From positions 3,578,501 through 3,642,500 of the forward strand of contig NZ_AP021861.1 in the NCBI RefSeq assembly GCF_009177095.1: 64,000 nucleotides of DNA, given 5' to 3'. The translations under genes and the position numbers were made by a program. Below are positions 37,134 to 45,756 of the stretch, piece after piece (positions within the stretch are counted from its first letter, which is position 1; each line of letters starts with the position of its first letter). The notes beneath the pieces are model-generated. The model was not told the origin of the DNA. It saw only the letters and a program-made list of their open reading frames with translations, and did not search any database. The stretch comes from Lacipirellula parvula (lineage in GTDB: Bacteria; Planctomycetota; Planctomycetia; Pirellulales; Lacipirellulaceae).

Positions 37134-38780
37134 ATGAACGTCGTTCACCCAACCAAGCATCGGCGAGCCTTACGGCTAAAACTGCTGGCCGCAATCTCCA
37201 TCGCGGCTGCGCTGTCATCGATGGCGAGCGGGGTGGAGTACCTCGCTGAAGAGCAGACGGCGAGTGCAGCGTCAGCTTCGACGGCGACCCCGTACTTGCT
37301 CTATCGGCCGGGTGCACCGGGCGATCATGCCAAGTCGCCTGTCGTCGTGGCGCTCTACGGCGCCGGCGGTTCGATGAACGCTTCGAACTTCGCCAGCGAA
37401 GAGTTTTCGGAAATTCGCCGCGAGTTGAGCCAAGCCGGCTACGTGACGATCGTGCCGGAACTGGGCCCGTCGCATTGGATGAATGACGACGCCATTGCGA
37501 GAGTTGATGACGTGCTAAATATGCTCTCTCGCGACGATTCACTCGATGCCCAGCGCGTCCATTTCCTCGGCAGCAGCATGGGGGGAGGTTCGGCACTCGC
37601 CTACGCGGTGCGTCGACCCGCCCGAGTCGCTTCAGTAATCAGTCACATGGGGATGACCGACTTCGCCGCATGGATTGCTGAGAACCCAGGATACTCTTCG
37701 ACACTAGCGAAGGCCTACGGCGCTGCCTACCCGCAAGACGCCCAGGCGTACGATAGCCGCTCTGCCATTCGAAATGCTAAACGACTAGCTGACGTTCGAG
37801 TGCTGCTGATTCACGGCATGGACGACGAAAACGTCTTACCGAACCAGAGCATCGCTCTCTATCGTGCCATGATCGGTCGCGGCGGAGATTGCTCCCTCCG
37901 TCTGGTTAGGAACGCTGGCCACACGAACGGCTCCATCGCGTCGCTTGGTAAGAAGATCGTCGCATTTCTTGCTAACGAATTGCCGGAACAGCCAGTGATG
38001 GTCGATAGCTCTGGCCACGCTTGCGTGGAGACGACTACGACTCCTGGAGGAATCCAATACAAGGTCTTGCGACGAGACGACGCTGAGCCCGCGCCAGCGC
38101 TCATCGTCCTCTCCGGCGATGCGAACGAGTCGCTCGGCAACCCCTACTTTCTTCAGTGCGGGTTGGAGTTGCAGGCGCGAGATTACGCCTGCATTTCCCT
38201 GGATTTACCAAGTCACGGAAATGAGCGCGAAGGCAACGAACCGGAAGGCCTCGTAGGCTGGAGCGATCGAGTCGACGCAGGCAAACCTTTCGTGCAAGAA
38301 TTCACCGAGAAGGTCAGCCAAGTGCTCGACGATCTTGTGGCTAAGCATATCGTCGACGTCGATCGTATCGCGATTTGCGGAACTTCACGCGGCGGCTTCC
38401 TGGCTTGCCATGCCGCCGCAGCCGATCCGCGCATCAAGGCCGTCGTCTGTATGGCGCCGGTTACTTCGCTGAACACCTTGAGTGAGTTCAAGAACATCGA
38501 TCATCCCGAGCTAGCGGACCGCATTTCGCTCGCCTCGATCGCCCCGAAGCTCGCTGGTCGGCCGATCTGGATCGCCATCGGCGACCAGGACGAACGCGTC
38601 GGCGTCGACGACGCAATCGAGTTTTCACGCTGCTTAACCGCTGAGTCGCTCAAACAAGGCGTTCCCTCGCAAGCTGAGCTACACGTCGTACCGGAACCAC
38701 GCGGTCATACGACGCCGCCGCGCGCTCCCGCACAGGCGGCCGACTGGATCGAGGAGATCTTGCGACAGCCCACTGATTAA
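37134..38780 (+). CDS. Secreted protein with two alpha/beta-hydrolase domains
   Basis: A 548-residue protein with signal peptide (LLAAISIAAALSSMASG) and two serine-hydrolase domains in tandem. Domain one, about residues 50-280, has VVVALYGAGGS for the oxyanion hole, FLGSSMGGGSALAY with GxSxG, and DENVLPNQSIAL and GHTNG for Asp/His. Domain two, about 300-545, has ICGTSRGGFLACHAA and IGDQDERVGVDDAIEF, then RGHTTPP. Both keep a credible Ser-Asp-His set. It probably deacylates or cleaves ester-decorated glycans or uronate esters outside the cytoplasm, feeding the transporter and enzymes downstream. It follows the propeller gene after 3 bp. Confidence 0.8.
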   Translation: MNVVHPTKHRRALRLKLLAAISIAAALSSMASGVEYLAEEQTASAASASTATPYLLYRPGAPGDHAKSPVVVALYGAGGSMNASNFASEEFSEIRRELSQAGYVTIVPELGPSHWMNDDAIARVDDVLNMLSRDDSLDAQRVHFLGSSMGGGSALAYAVRRPARVASVISHMGMTDFAAWIAENPGYSSTLAKAYGAAYPQDAQAYDSRSAIRNAKRLADVRVLLIHGMDDENVLPNQSIALYRAMIGRGGDCSLRLVRNAGHTNGSIASLGKKIVAFLANELPEQPVMVDSSGHACVETTTTPGGIQYKVLRRDDAEPAPALIVLSGDANESLGNPYFLQCGLELQARDYACISLDLPSHGNEREGNEPEGLVGWSDRVDAGKPFVQEFTEKVSQVLDDLVAKHIVDVDRIAICGTSRGGFLACHAAAADPRIKAVVCMAPVTSLNTLSEFKNIDHPELADRISLASIAPKLAGRPIWIAIGDQDERVGVDDAIEFSRCLTAESLKQGVPSQAELHVVPEPRGHTTPPRAPAQAADWIEEILRQPTD

Positions 38781-38856
38781 ACCAGCCGAATCGAACGCGT
38801 CCCGTGGGAATTTTTTGCACTCCTCGCACTCGCCAGAAAATACTTCTAGAAGCACG

Positions 38857-40092
38857 ATGAAGATTGTTGACGTCAGAACGGTGCTTCTTACGGGGCCATG
38901 CACGAACGACCCGTTTCTCTCCGAAGCGAGGCAACGCCGTAGCGCTGCCTTCATCGAGGTCATCGTTGATAGCGGAATTGTTGGAATCGGAGAAACCTAC
39001 GCCGGCTACTTTCTCCCCGAAGCCATTCCCAGCATCGTCGAATTCTTCAAGCCGATTCTCGTTGGCCAACCACTCCAAGCGGTTGATCAACTCTGGCAAC
39101 GAATGTATCACTGCGGCAACTTCTGGTGCCGCGTTGGCTTGGGACTAAACGTCCTCAATGGGATCGAAGCTGCCCTCTGGGACGCCTTGGGAAAAGCGCA
39201 AGGCCTCCCAGTGCATGCGTTGCTCGGAGGAGCCAAGCACGACAGCTTGCCTTGCTATGCCACCGGCGGTCCAAGCAACGGCCCTCACGATCGCCTGCAC
39301 GCGAAGATTGATTTCTACCTGTCGCTTGGCTTCAAAGGGATCAAGATCGGCGCCGGCTGGATTCTCCCCGACGGCTCCTATCAAATCCCTAACACGCCGG
39401 CAGCAGCAGCTGAGTTGGAAGCTGAAAAGCTCTATCGAATTCGCCAACGATACGGCAACGAGTTGGCGATCATGATCGACGGCCATATGGGCAACAGCCC
39501 CACGGCCACCTGGGACCTCGCGACCGCCGACGCCGTCATGGCGGCAGTACAGCCGTACAACCTGCTCTTCTTCGAAGAACCGCTCCACTACTGCAATCTC
39601 GAAGGCTACCGCGAGCTTTGCGATCGCAGCGCGGTTCCCATTGCCGCCGGCGAATGCCTGACAGGCGTCAGCGAATGGCAATCCTTCGTCGACAAATGCG
39701 ACGTTGGACAGCCCGACGCCTCATTCACGGGCGGTCTCGGTGAGTTCCTGCGAGTTGCCAAGCTGCTAGAAGCGGCCGACAAGCAAATCGCCACGCACGC
39801 CTGGGGGGCGGGCGCGAGTTTGATGCAAAACATCCACTGCGGCTTCGCGGCCGCGAACTGCCTCATCCTCGAGGTCCCTCCAGCTTTCGGCCCGCTTCAC
39901 CAGGAGCTCATCGGCGATTCGTTCCAGATGGTCGACGGTCGCGTCCTGACGCCACAAAGTCCAGGCCACGGGATTCAGCTGACTGATTCGATGAAACAAA
40001 AGTATTCCTTCGTACCCGGCAGCGGCGAATTCAATAGCGTCCCTGGTAAGGTCATGCTGGAAGAGCAGGGCAGCTTTTACGCCACACAGTAG
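38857..40092 (+). CDS. Mandelate racemase / muconate lactonizing enzyme family protein
   Basis: A 411-residue enolase-superfamily enzyme. ATG 38857 fits the family start (KIVDVRTVLL), whereas the open frame 42 bases earlier adds no conserved sequence. Metal ligands are visible as Asp in IMIDGHMGNS, Glu in LFFEEPLHY and Glu in IAAGECLTG. The Lys pair in GFKGIKIGAG and the His in ATHAWGAG fit the MR-type acid/base pair. Family members abstract the alpha-proton of a carboxylate; sugar-acid dehydration (for example of galactarate or galactonate-type acids) is common. The context supports sugar-acid dehydration in the cytoplasm, but the substrate is not identifiable. Confidence 0.87.
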   Translation: MKIVDVRTVLLTGPCTNDPFLSEARQRRSAAFIEVIVDSGIVGIGETYAGYFLPEAIPSIVEFFKPILVGQPLQAVDQLWQRMYHCGNFWCRVGLGLNVLNGIEAALWDALGKAQGLPVHALLGGAKHDSLPCYATGGPSNGPHDRLHAKIDFYLSLGFKGIKIGAGWILPDGSYQIPNTPAAAAELEAEKLYRIRQRYGNELAIMIDGHMGNSPTATWDLATADAVMAAVQPYNLLFFEEPLHYCNLEGYRELCDRSAVPIAAGECLTGVSEWQSFVDKCDVGQPDASFTGGLGEFLRVAKLLEAADKQIATHAWGAGASLMQNIHCGFAAANCLILEVPPAFGPLHQELIGDSFQMVDGRVLTPQSPGHGIQLTDSMKQKYSFVPGSGEFNSVPGKVMLEEQGSFYATQ

Positions 40093-40158
40093 CTCGCTGC
40101 TAAGCCATCGGCCCCCAGCGTCCATGAACTTTTACAACAAAGCAACATGCTCTAGACC

Positions 40159-41184
40159 GTGAACGAACGCCTGAAGATTCTTGTCGATGTTCCAGCGGAT
40201 ACCGCTGCGTTGGAACGATTGAAGCAGCGATTCTCCGTGGATCCTGTTATCGTCGACCCTATCGCGGAAGAGGAAGCGATCTGGCGATCGCCCGACTTGA
40301 TCCAGGAGTGCCGAATTTGTTTCTGCACATTCCCGCCGACGAATCTGGCCGACATGCCGAACCTGCAGCTGGTGCAGATTGCCTCATCGGGCTACACGCA
40401 ATTGGCGGGAATCGGGTTGGTTGAACGCGAAGTTCGCGCGTGCAACGCTCGCGGCGTCTTCGACACGGCGATCGCCGAGTGGAATATCGCCATGATGGTG
40501 GCTATGGCCAGACGCCTGCCCGAGATGCTCGCGAATCAACGACAAGCGATTTGGGATCGCTCTGCTCGGTTCCAAACCGAGTTGCGAGGATCAACCGTCG
40601 GGCTCTGGGGATACGGCGGAATTGGTCGGCAGACTGCACGCCTGTGCAAAGCACTCGGGCTTCGCGTCCATGTGCTCACCCGGTCTCCGGTTGTGAGTCG
40701 TGAGAACATCTACCGAGCGGCCGACTCCGGCGACGTCGATGGTTCGCTACCCGATCGCGTCTTCACCATGGATCAATGGCCGGAGTTCCTGCGTGACCTC
40801 AATTTCTTGATCTTGTGTATGCCGCTGAACGAGCAAACACGGGGCATCGTACAAGCTGAGCACCTGCAAACATTGCCGCGTCAAGCGTACTTACTGAACC
40901 CTGCGCGTGGCCCGCTCGTTGAGGAGCACGCCCTCATCGCAGCGTTGCGCGAACGCCGAATCGCCGGGGCGGCCCTCGACACTCACTACTACTATCCGAT
41001 GCCCGCGGACCATCCTCTCTGGGGAATGGACAATGTAATCCTCACTCCGCACATCTCGGGTTCGAGCGAAAGTTCGTACTTTCTCGAACGGATCTGGGAC
41101 TTGTTCTCGCAGAACGTCGAGCGCTTTCTCACGAACAAACCGCTCCTAAACGAATTAACTTCCCGCCAACTCTCTGGCGCTTAA
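40159..41184 (+). CDS. D-isomer specific 2-hydroxyacid dehydrogenase
   Basis: A 341-residue NAD-dependent dehydrogenase starting with GTG. The Rossmann motif GLWGYGGIGRQTARLCKALG is clear, NPARGPLVEEHAL contains the catalytic Arg region, and ILTPHISGSS holds the catalytic His. The usual catalytic Glu stretch (VFExEPLP) is replaced by LDTHYYYPMPADHPLW, so the Glu is not obvious; activity may differ or an alternative residue may serve. It probably reduces a 2-oxo acid or oxidises a 2-hydroxy acid in the pathway of the neighbouring enolase-family enzyme. Confidence 0.85.
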   Translation: MNERLKILVDVPADTAALERLKQRFSVDPVIVDPIAEEEAIWRSPDLIQECRICFCTFPPTNLADMPNLQLVQIASSGYTQLAGIGLVEREVRACNARGVFDTAIAEWNIAMMVAMARRLPEMLANQRQAIWDRSARFQTELRGSTVGLWGYGGIGRQTARLCKALGLRVHVLTRSPVVSRENIYRAADSGDVDGSLPDRVFTMDQWPEFLRDLNFLILCMPLNEQTRGIVQAEHLQTLPRQAYLLNPARGPLVEEHALIAALRERRIAGAALDTHYYYPMPADHPLWGMDNVILTPHISGSSESSYFLERIWDLFSQNVERFLTNKPLLNELTSRQLSGA

Positions 41185-41233
41185 GTTAGTAGCTCTGTTA
41201 TGCAGCGCTGAAAGAGAAACACAAGAAGTAACC

Positions 41234-42433
41234 ATGGCAGTATCGGAAGTAATCGTCATCGGAGGCGGCGTCCTCGGCCTAAGCACCGCCTACCAGCTCG
41301 CCCAGCGCGGCGTCTCTCGAATAACTCTCTTGGAGAAGGGCGCCATCGGCCACGGTTCCAGCATCCGCGCGGCTGGCATCGGGACGCACCTACTCTGGAG
41401 CGAGACCGGCGTCCGAACCCGGAAGCGCGCTTTCGAACTATACGAACAATTCTCCGCGGAATGGGATGACTACACATTTCACAGCGAACACGGGTGCTTG
41501 AATCTGTTCACGCAGAACGACTGGAGCGGCCGCGAGCCGTTGCTGCCGCTGTATGACCGCCTTGACGTTCCTTATGAAGTTCTTTCGGGCGATGAAATTC
41601 ATCGCCGTTGGCCCGCCCTCACGCCTCCGAGCGATTTTGTCGGTCTGTACGATCCGCGCGGCGGCTACAGCGAACCAGACGAGTACGTCGCTGCACTCGT
41701 CGCTCGCGTAAGAGATCTCGGCGTACGCGTCATTGAAGGCGCGACGGTGCTGGGCTTCGAGAAAGCGGGCGATCGCGTAGCTGGCGTGAGAACTGCCGAG
41801 CAATCTTTCCACGCCGACGCCGTCGTCTCGACAGTGCACGCCTGGAGCTTGCCGCTGCTTAACGAGCTTGGCATCTCGCTGCCGATCAAACATTTCGTTC
41901 ATCAACGCTACGTGACTGTTCCACAGCCGAATCCGCACATGGCCCCTCCGGTCAACGCCGACCCGTACTGCGGCTATGTCCGCCCTGCTGCGGGAAATCG
42001 CTTACTGATGGGCGTGGAAACGCCGCTGCGGGAGGAGCAACGGGTCAACCGGTTCGATTTTCGCATGAGCGATCTCGAAACACCGTCCAGTGTTCGAGAG
42101 GAGGGTCGGCAGAACTGTCAGCAGTTGGTGCCAGCGTTGCAGGATGCTCGCTGGGAGAGCGAGCAGGTCGGTCTCATCTGCTTCACCGTCGACGGCGAAC
42201 CGGTGCTAGGCGAGGCGCCGGGTGCCGCCGGGCTGTTCATCGCGGCCGCATTCCACTCCGGCGGGTTCAGTTACAACTCCGTCGTCGGCGAACTCATGGC
42301 GGACTTAGTTGTGAAAGGCGAATCGTGGCTCGATCTCGCTCCGTTCTCTCCAAGCCGTTTCGATATGGAATCGACCTACGATTACTTGCTCAGTACGGTT
42401 CAGCAAGCGCAGGCCGTCAGGCGACGCCACTAA
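41234..42433 (+). CDS. FAD-dependent oxidoreductase (DAO / SoxB-like)
   Basis: A 399-residue flavoprotein of the D-amino-acid oxidase superfamily. The dinucleotide motif VIVIGGGVLGLSTAYQLAQRG is at the N-terminus. YDPRGGYSEPDEYVAALV is the typical second-domain segment, and VDGEPVLGEAPGAAGLFIAAAFHSGGF near the end is the conserved FAD-contact region. It oxidises an amine or hydroxyl compound, perhaps a hydroxy acid given the adjacent dehydrogenase. No signal peptide, so cytoplasmic. It starts 49 bp after the dehydrogenase in the same direction. Confidence 0.85.
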   Translation: MAVSEVIVIGGGVLGLSTAYQLAQRGVSRITLLEKGAIGHGSSIRAAGIGTHLLWSETGVRTRKRAFELYEQFSAEWDDYTFHSEHGCLNLFTQNDWSGREPLLPLYDRLDVPYEVLSGDEIHRRWPALTPPSDFVGLYDPRGGYSEPDEYVAALVARVRDLGVRVIEGATVLGFEKAGDRVAGVRTAEQSFHADAVVSTVHAWSLPLLNELGISLPIKHFVHQRYVTVPQPNPHMAPPVNADPYCGYVRPAAGNRLLMGVETPLREEQRVNRFDFRMSDLETPSSVREEGRQNCQQLVPALQDARWESEQVGLICFTVDGEPVLGEAPGAAGLFIAAAFHSGGFSYNSVVGELMADLVVKGESWLDLAPFSPSRFDMESTYDYLLSTVQQAQAVRRRH

Positions 42434-42481
42434 GCCTCATCGCACGATCACCCGAGACCCCAAACTCGAGAACTATCTACA

Positions 42482-44848
42482 GTGAGACTCCTTCTCCCAT
42501 TCATGCTCGCAGCGGCTCTCCATGGCAATGGCGGGTTCGCACGCGCGCAAGACGCTCCGCCGACGGTGACGCCCTCCGCCGCAGCAGAGAAAACCCTGTC
42601 CGAGCTTTCCAAGCACCAGCAACCAGAAGTCGCCGTCGACGCCATAGCGCGACTCGCGAGCTTGGGCTACCGGAACGCGACGCAGCCTCTCCTTACGACG
42701 CTTCATCCAGAGGCATCGGGAACGCTAGCTGCCGTCGTAGCCAATCGTACGATCGCTCAATCCGACGATCACCTAGACGCTCGCGACGAAGCAATTCAGC
42801 ACCTCATAGCCGTCGCAGTTAATGCTGCTTCGCCAGTCCGGCAAGCTGCGCTGGCGTCACTGACGGCGGTGAGCGGAAAACCGAGCGATCAACAGATCAA
42901 ACAATTGCGCGATGGCTGTATTGACCCGGTCGGAGAGGCCTACATAGCTTTTATCTTTCCAGAAGTCGCAGACAAGCAAAAAATCGTACAGAGCATCAAT
43001 CTTCTTAGTTCCCAGCAGAGTGACGATCGTACTAATGCCGCTTTCGCTCTTCAGCACAGCCGCAACGATCCAACATTTAATCTGTCGACCCACGATATCA
43101 CCGCAGCTGAGCTCACTCCGGACGACAGCGTTGTTGCAGCCTATGCGACGCTACTTTTCGCCGACTCCGCTAACTTGAGCCAAGCGAAAAACGCCTTACT
43201 TAGTTTCGCTACAGGCGATGCTGTCGATCGCGCCATCGTCTGCGAAGGACTTGCCGAGCGTGGCAATCAGTCCGACCTGTCGGTGCTAAATCGATTCCTG
43301 CAAGACGAGAATCCCGCCGTGCAAGCCTCCGCAGCCACCGCGATGCTTCGCATCGATCGACGACAAGAACGTTCGTTCGGTTGGCTCGATTGGTCGGTGC
43401 TGGCAATCTACGCCGTCGCCATGCTCGTCGTGGGGTGGATGTTCTCTGGCGTCACGAGCGCAGAGGAATACTTACTTGGCGGCCGCGCGATGAAACCTTG
43501 GGCCGTCGGCGTCTCGCTCTTCGCCACGCTTATGAGCACGATGACTTACTTGGCTTTTCCCGGCGAGATGATTCGCCACGGTCCGCTTATTCTCAGCTCA
43601 TTTTTCAGCTTTCCGCTGGTTTACTTGGTTGTCGGCCGCTTGATCATCCCCTTCATCATGCGGCTACGAGTGACGAGTGCCTATGAGATCCTCGAACAGC
43701 GATTTGGGCTGAGCGTCCGCATGCTCGGTTCGAGCATGTTCCTCATGCTTCGCCTGTTCTGGATGGCGACGATCGTCTACGCGACGGCCGACATCGTGCT
43801 CGTGCCGCTGCTCAACCTCGACTCCAGCGCCACGCCGCTGGTGTGTGCCGCGATGGCGATTCTCACGATCGCCTACACCTCGATGGGAGGGCTGCAGGCC
43901 GTCGTCGTCATCGACGTCATTCAGACGTTCATTATGCTCGCCGGAGCGCTGCTTTCGCTGGCGTTGATCTCGATCAAAATGGGCGGCGTTGGCGCTTGGA
44001 TTCCGACGGAATGGCTGCCCGCCTGGGAGTCTCCCACCTTCTTCTCGCCCGACTCACGCATCTCCGTCGGAATGGCAATCGTTTCCACGTTCACTTGGTA
44101 CATCTGCACTGCTTGCTCAGACCAGATGGCCATTCAACGGTATCTCGCGACGCGTGACGCCCCCTCCGCGCGAAAGATGTTCGGCGTCTCGCTAGTTTGC
44201 GATTTCGGCGTCGCCGTCATCCTATCGCTGCTTGGACTCGCGCTGCTGGCCTACTTCACCGCTCACCCGGAGATGCTGCCAGACAAGGCGACGATTTCGA
44301 GCAGTGCCGACGAGTTGCTGCCTCGGTTTATCGTTCGCGTCCTGCCCGCCGGCGTTGCGGGTTTGGTGGTAGCCGGCATTCTCTCGGCGGCGATGGATAG
44401 TCTCTCCTCAGGCTTAAACTCAGCCTGCTCAGTCATTAATGAAGACTGGATCAATCGCTTCTGGCCTGGCCCGCGGCGCAACGAACTGCGTCAAGTGAAG
44501 GCTATCTCTTGGATCGTTGGTATAGCAGTGATCGCCGTGAGTTTCATCACGGCCTACGTGCCCGGAAATCTAATGGAGCTTTGCTACAAGGTGATCAACC
44601 TGCTGGTGACTCCGCTGGCATCGCTCTTTCTCCTCGCGATGTTTGTGCGATGGGCCACAACGCTGGGTGCCTGGGCCGCTACCGCAACAAGCCTCGCGGT
44701 CGCAGTCGGTGTCGCGTTCTTCGAGATCGGCGGCCTTTCCTTTATCTGGATCATGCCCGCTTCGCTGCTAACTGGGATTGGCATGGGATGCGTCGCCAGC
44801 CTGCTGCCCGTGGGTGATCGGCCGCCATCGTTGGCAGGTGCGGACTAA
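42482..44848 (+). CDS. Sodium/solute symporter with N-terminal HEAT-like domain
   Basis: A 788-residue transporter of the SSS family. The N-terminal 290 residues start with a hydrophobic signal (LLLPFMLAAALHG, then ARAQ) and are helical HEAT-like repeats (VDAIARLASLGYRNATQPL, AIVCEGLAERGNQSDLSVLNRFL). From about 300 there are roughly 13 hydrophobic segments with SSS motifs: GWMFSGVTSAEEYLLGGRAMKPWAVG, MAIQRYLATRDAPSARKMFG, and AGILSAAMDSLSSGLNSACSV at the conserved Na-site region. It imports a small molecule with Na+, most likely the sugar acid or sugar used by the preceding enzymes. It starts with GTG, 48 bp after the oxidoreductase. The periplasmic-side repeat domain is unusual. Confidence 0.85.
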   Translation: MRLLLPFMLAAALHGNGGFARAQDAPPTVTPSAAAEKTLSELSKHQQPEVAVDAIARLASLGYRNATQPLLTTLHPEASGTLAAVVANRTIAQSDDHLDARDEAIQHLIAVAVNAASPVRQAALASLTAVSGKPSDQQIKQLRDGCIDPVGEAYIAFIFPEVADKQKIVQSINLLSSQQSDDRTNAAFALQHSRNDPTFNLSTHDITAAELTPDDSVVAAYATLLFADSANLSQAKNALLSFATGDAVDRAIVCEGLAERGNQSDLSVLNRFLQDENPAVQASAATAMLRIDRRQERSFGWLDWSVLAIYAVAMLVVGWMFSGVTSAEEYLLGGRAMKPWAVGVSLFATLMSTMTYLAFPGEMIRHGPLILSSFFSFPLVYLVVGRLIIPFIMRLRVTSAYEILEQRFGLSVRMLGSSMFLMLRLFWMATIVYATADIVLVPLLNLDSSATPLVCAAMAILTIAYTSMGGLQAVVVIDVIQTFIMLAGALLSLALISIKMGGVGAWIPTEWLPAWESPTFFSPDSRISVGMAIVSTFTWYICTACSDQMAIQRYLATRDAPSARKMFGVSLVCDFGVAVILSLLGLALLAYFTAHPEMLPDKATISSSADELLPRFIVRVLPAGVAGLVVAGILSAAMDSLSSGLNSACSVINEDWINRFWPGPRRNELRQVKAISWIVGIAVIAVSFITAYVPGNLMELCYKVINLLVTPLASLFLLAMFVRWATTLGAWAATATSLAVAVGVAFFEIGGLSFIWIMPASLLTGIGMGCVASLLPVGDRPPSLAGAD

Positions 44849-45046
44849 CAATCACTGCAAGATGTCATTGATTTGCACTATGCAATGATCGGATCAGCGC
44901 GTGCGCTTCGCTTTCGCGATCCTCTTATGCAGCCTTTCGTTCTAATCAGAAGCCTCGATGACGGCGTTATAACGATGGATCATCTCAAGCAATTTGCGCC
45001 GTAAATGGCTCATGCAGTTCTCCCGCCCGCCTCGGCGGCGGTTAGA

Positions 45047-45247
45047 ATGGGCGTCATGGTAAGCCAAGCTATAACCCTGTTTCTGATCGTTCTTGCAGTA
45101 TTCTGCTTTGCGTGCGTTCCCGCGGGACTCTTCGCCGCGTACAGAGTCTACTGGGAGGGGGCCACGTGGCCGATCCTAGTCGGAACAGCCTTCTGGGGAC
45201 TCCTCGGAATTGGATGCGCGGTGGCAGTGTATCGTCGACTTCGCTGA
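45047..45247 (+). CDS. Small two-helix membrane protein
   Basis: A 66-residue frame with two hydrophobic segments (AITLFLIVLAVFCFACVPAGLFAAY and WPILVGTAFWGLLGIGCAVAVY) and a basic end. Start is uncertain: ATG 45047 and ATG 45056 are both in frame, and an ATG at 45005 would add 14 residues; none has a strong SD. The function is unknown. Confidence 0.5.
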   Translation: MGVMVSQAITLFLIVLAVFCFACVPAGLFAAYRVYWEGATWPILVGTAFWGLLGIGCAVAVYRRLR

Positions 45248-45276
45248 CGCTCGACCAGTCACCCGCGGAAGCCGCG

Positions 45277-45756
45277 TTAGATCACCTGCTCGACCAGCAC
45301 GGGCTCGCGGTCGCGCTTGGTCATCATCTGGTAGTAATGCGTCGACGGCTGTGTGAGTACGAACACATGCGGCCGTTCTTGCTCGTCTCGCACGACGATG
45401 CCGCGGACTCCCTCGACGATCGCGAACCAGACGCCTCGCTCGAAACCGTAGTCGGCGGGGATGACGACCGGCTCAGGCTTTAGGTAGCGCCAGTTGTCCG
45501 CCCGCAATCCTTCCTCTTTGCAGTAACCGACGCGGAAGCATTTGCGGTTCTTCTCAAACGCCATGCCCCACTCGTAGATGACGAGTTGGCCGTCGTGGAC
45601 CACCGGCAATTGCGGGCGCCGCTCGGCGAACATGAAGCGAGCCTCGAATCGCCCGCTATGATCGAGCGATCGGTCATGCAGTCGCCAGCCTAGCTCATGG
45701 CGCAGAATGAGCGGGTCGGTCAGCTTGTCTCGGAGGATGGCAACGCCGCTGCACAT
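45277..45756 (-). CDS. SRAP-like protein (HMCES/YedK family), divergent
   Basis: A 159-residue protein. ATG 45756 is chosen because the upstream polymerase stop and this start share bases as TAATG, and because it puts Cys at position 2, the catalytic residue of SRAP proteins after Met removal. Other SRAP-like stretches follow in order: FMFAERRPQLPVV like the AP-x-VPVV segment, YEWG, PEPVVIPADYGFE like the IPADGFYE motif with the catalytic Glu, GVWFAIVEGVRGIVV, and a C-terminal THYYQMMTKRDREPVLV, where the His lies earlier than usual. SRAP proteins form a thiazolidine link to abasic sites in single-stranded DNA and protect them. Coupling to a Y-family polymerase fits a damage-tolerance role. 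Confidence 0.7.
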   Translation of the reverse strand: MCSGVAILRDKLTDPLILRHELGWRLHDRSLDHSGRFEARFMFAERRPQLPVVHDGQLVIYEWGMAFEKNRKCFRVGYCKEEGLRADNWRYLKPEPVVIPADYGFERGVWFAIVEGVRGIVVRDEQERPHVFVLTQPSTHYYQMMTKRDREPVLVEQVI

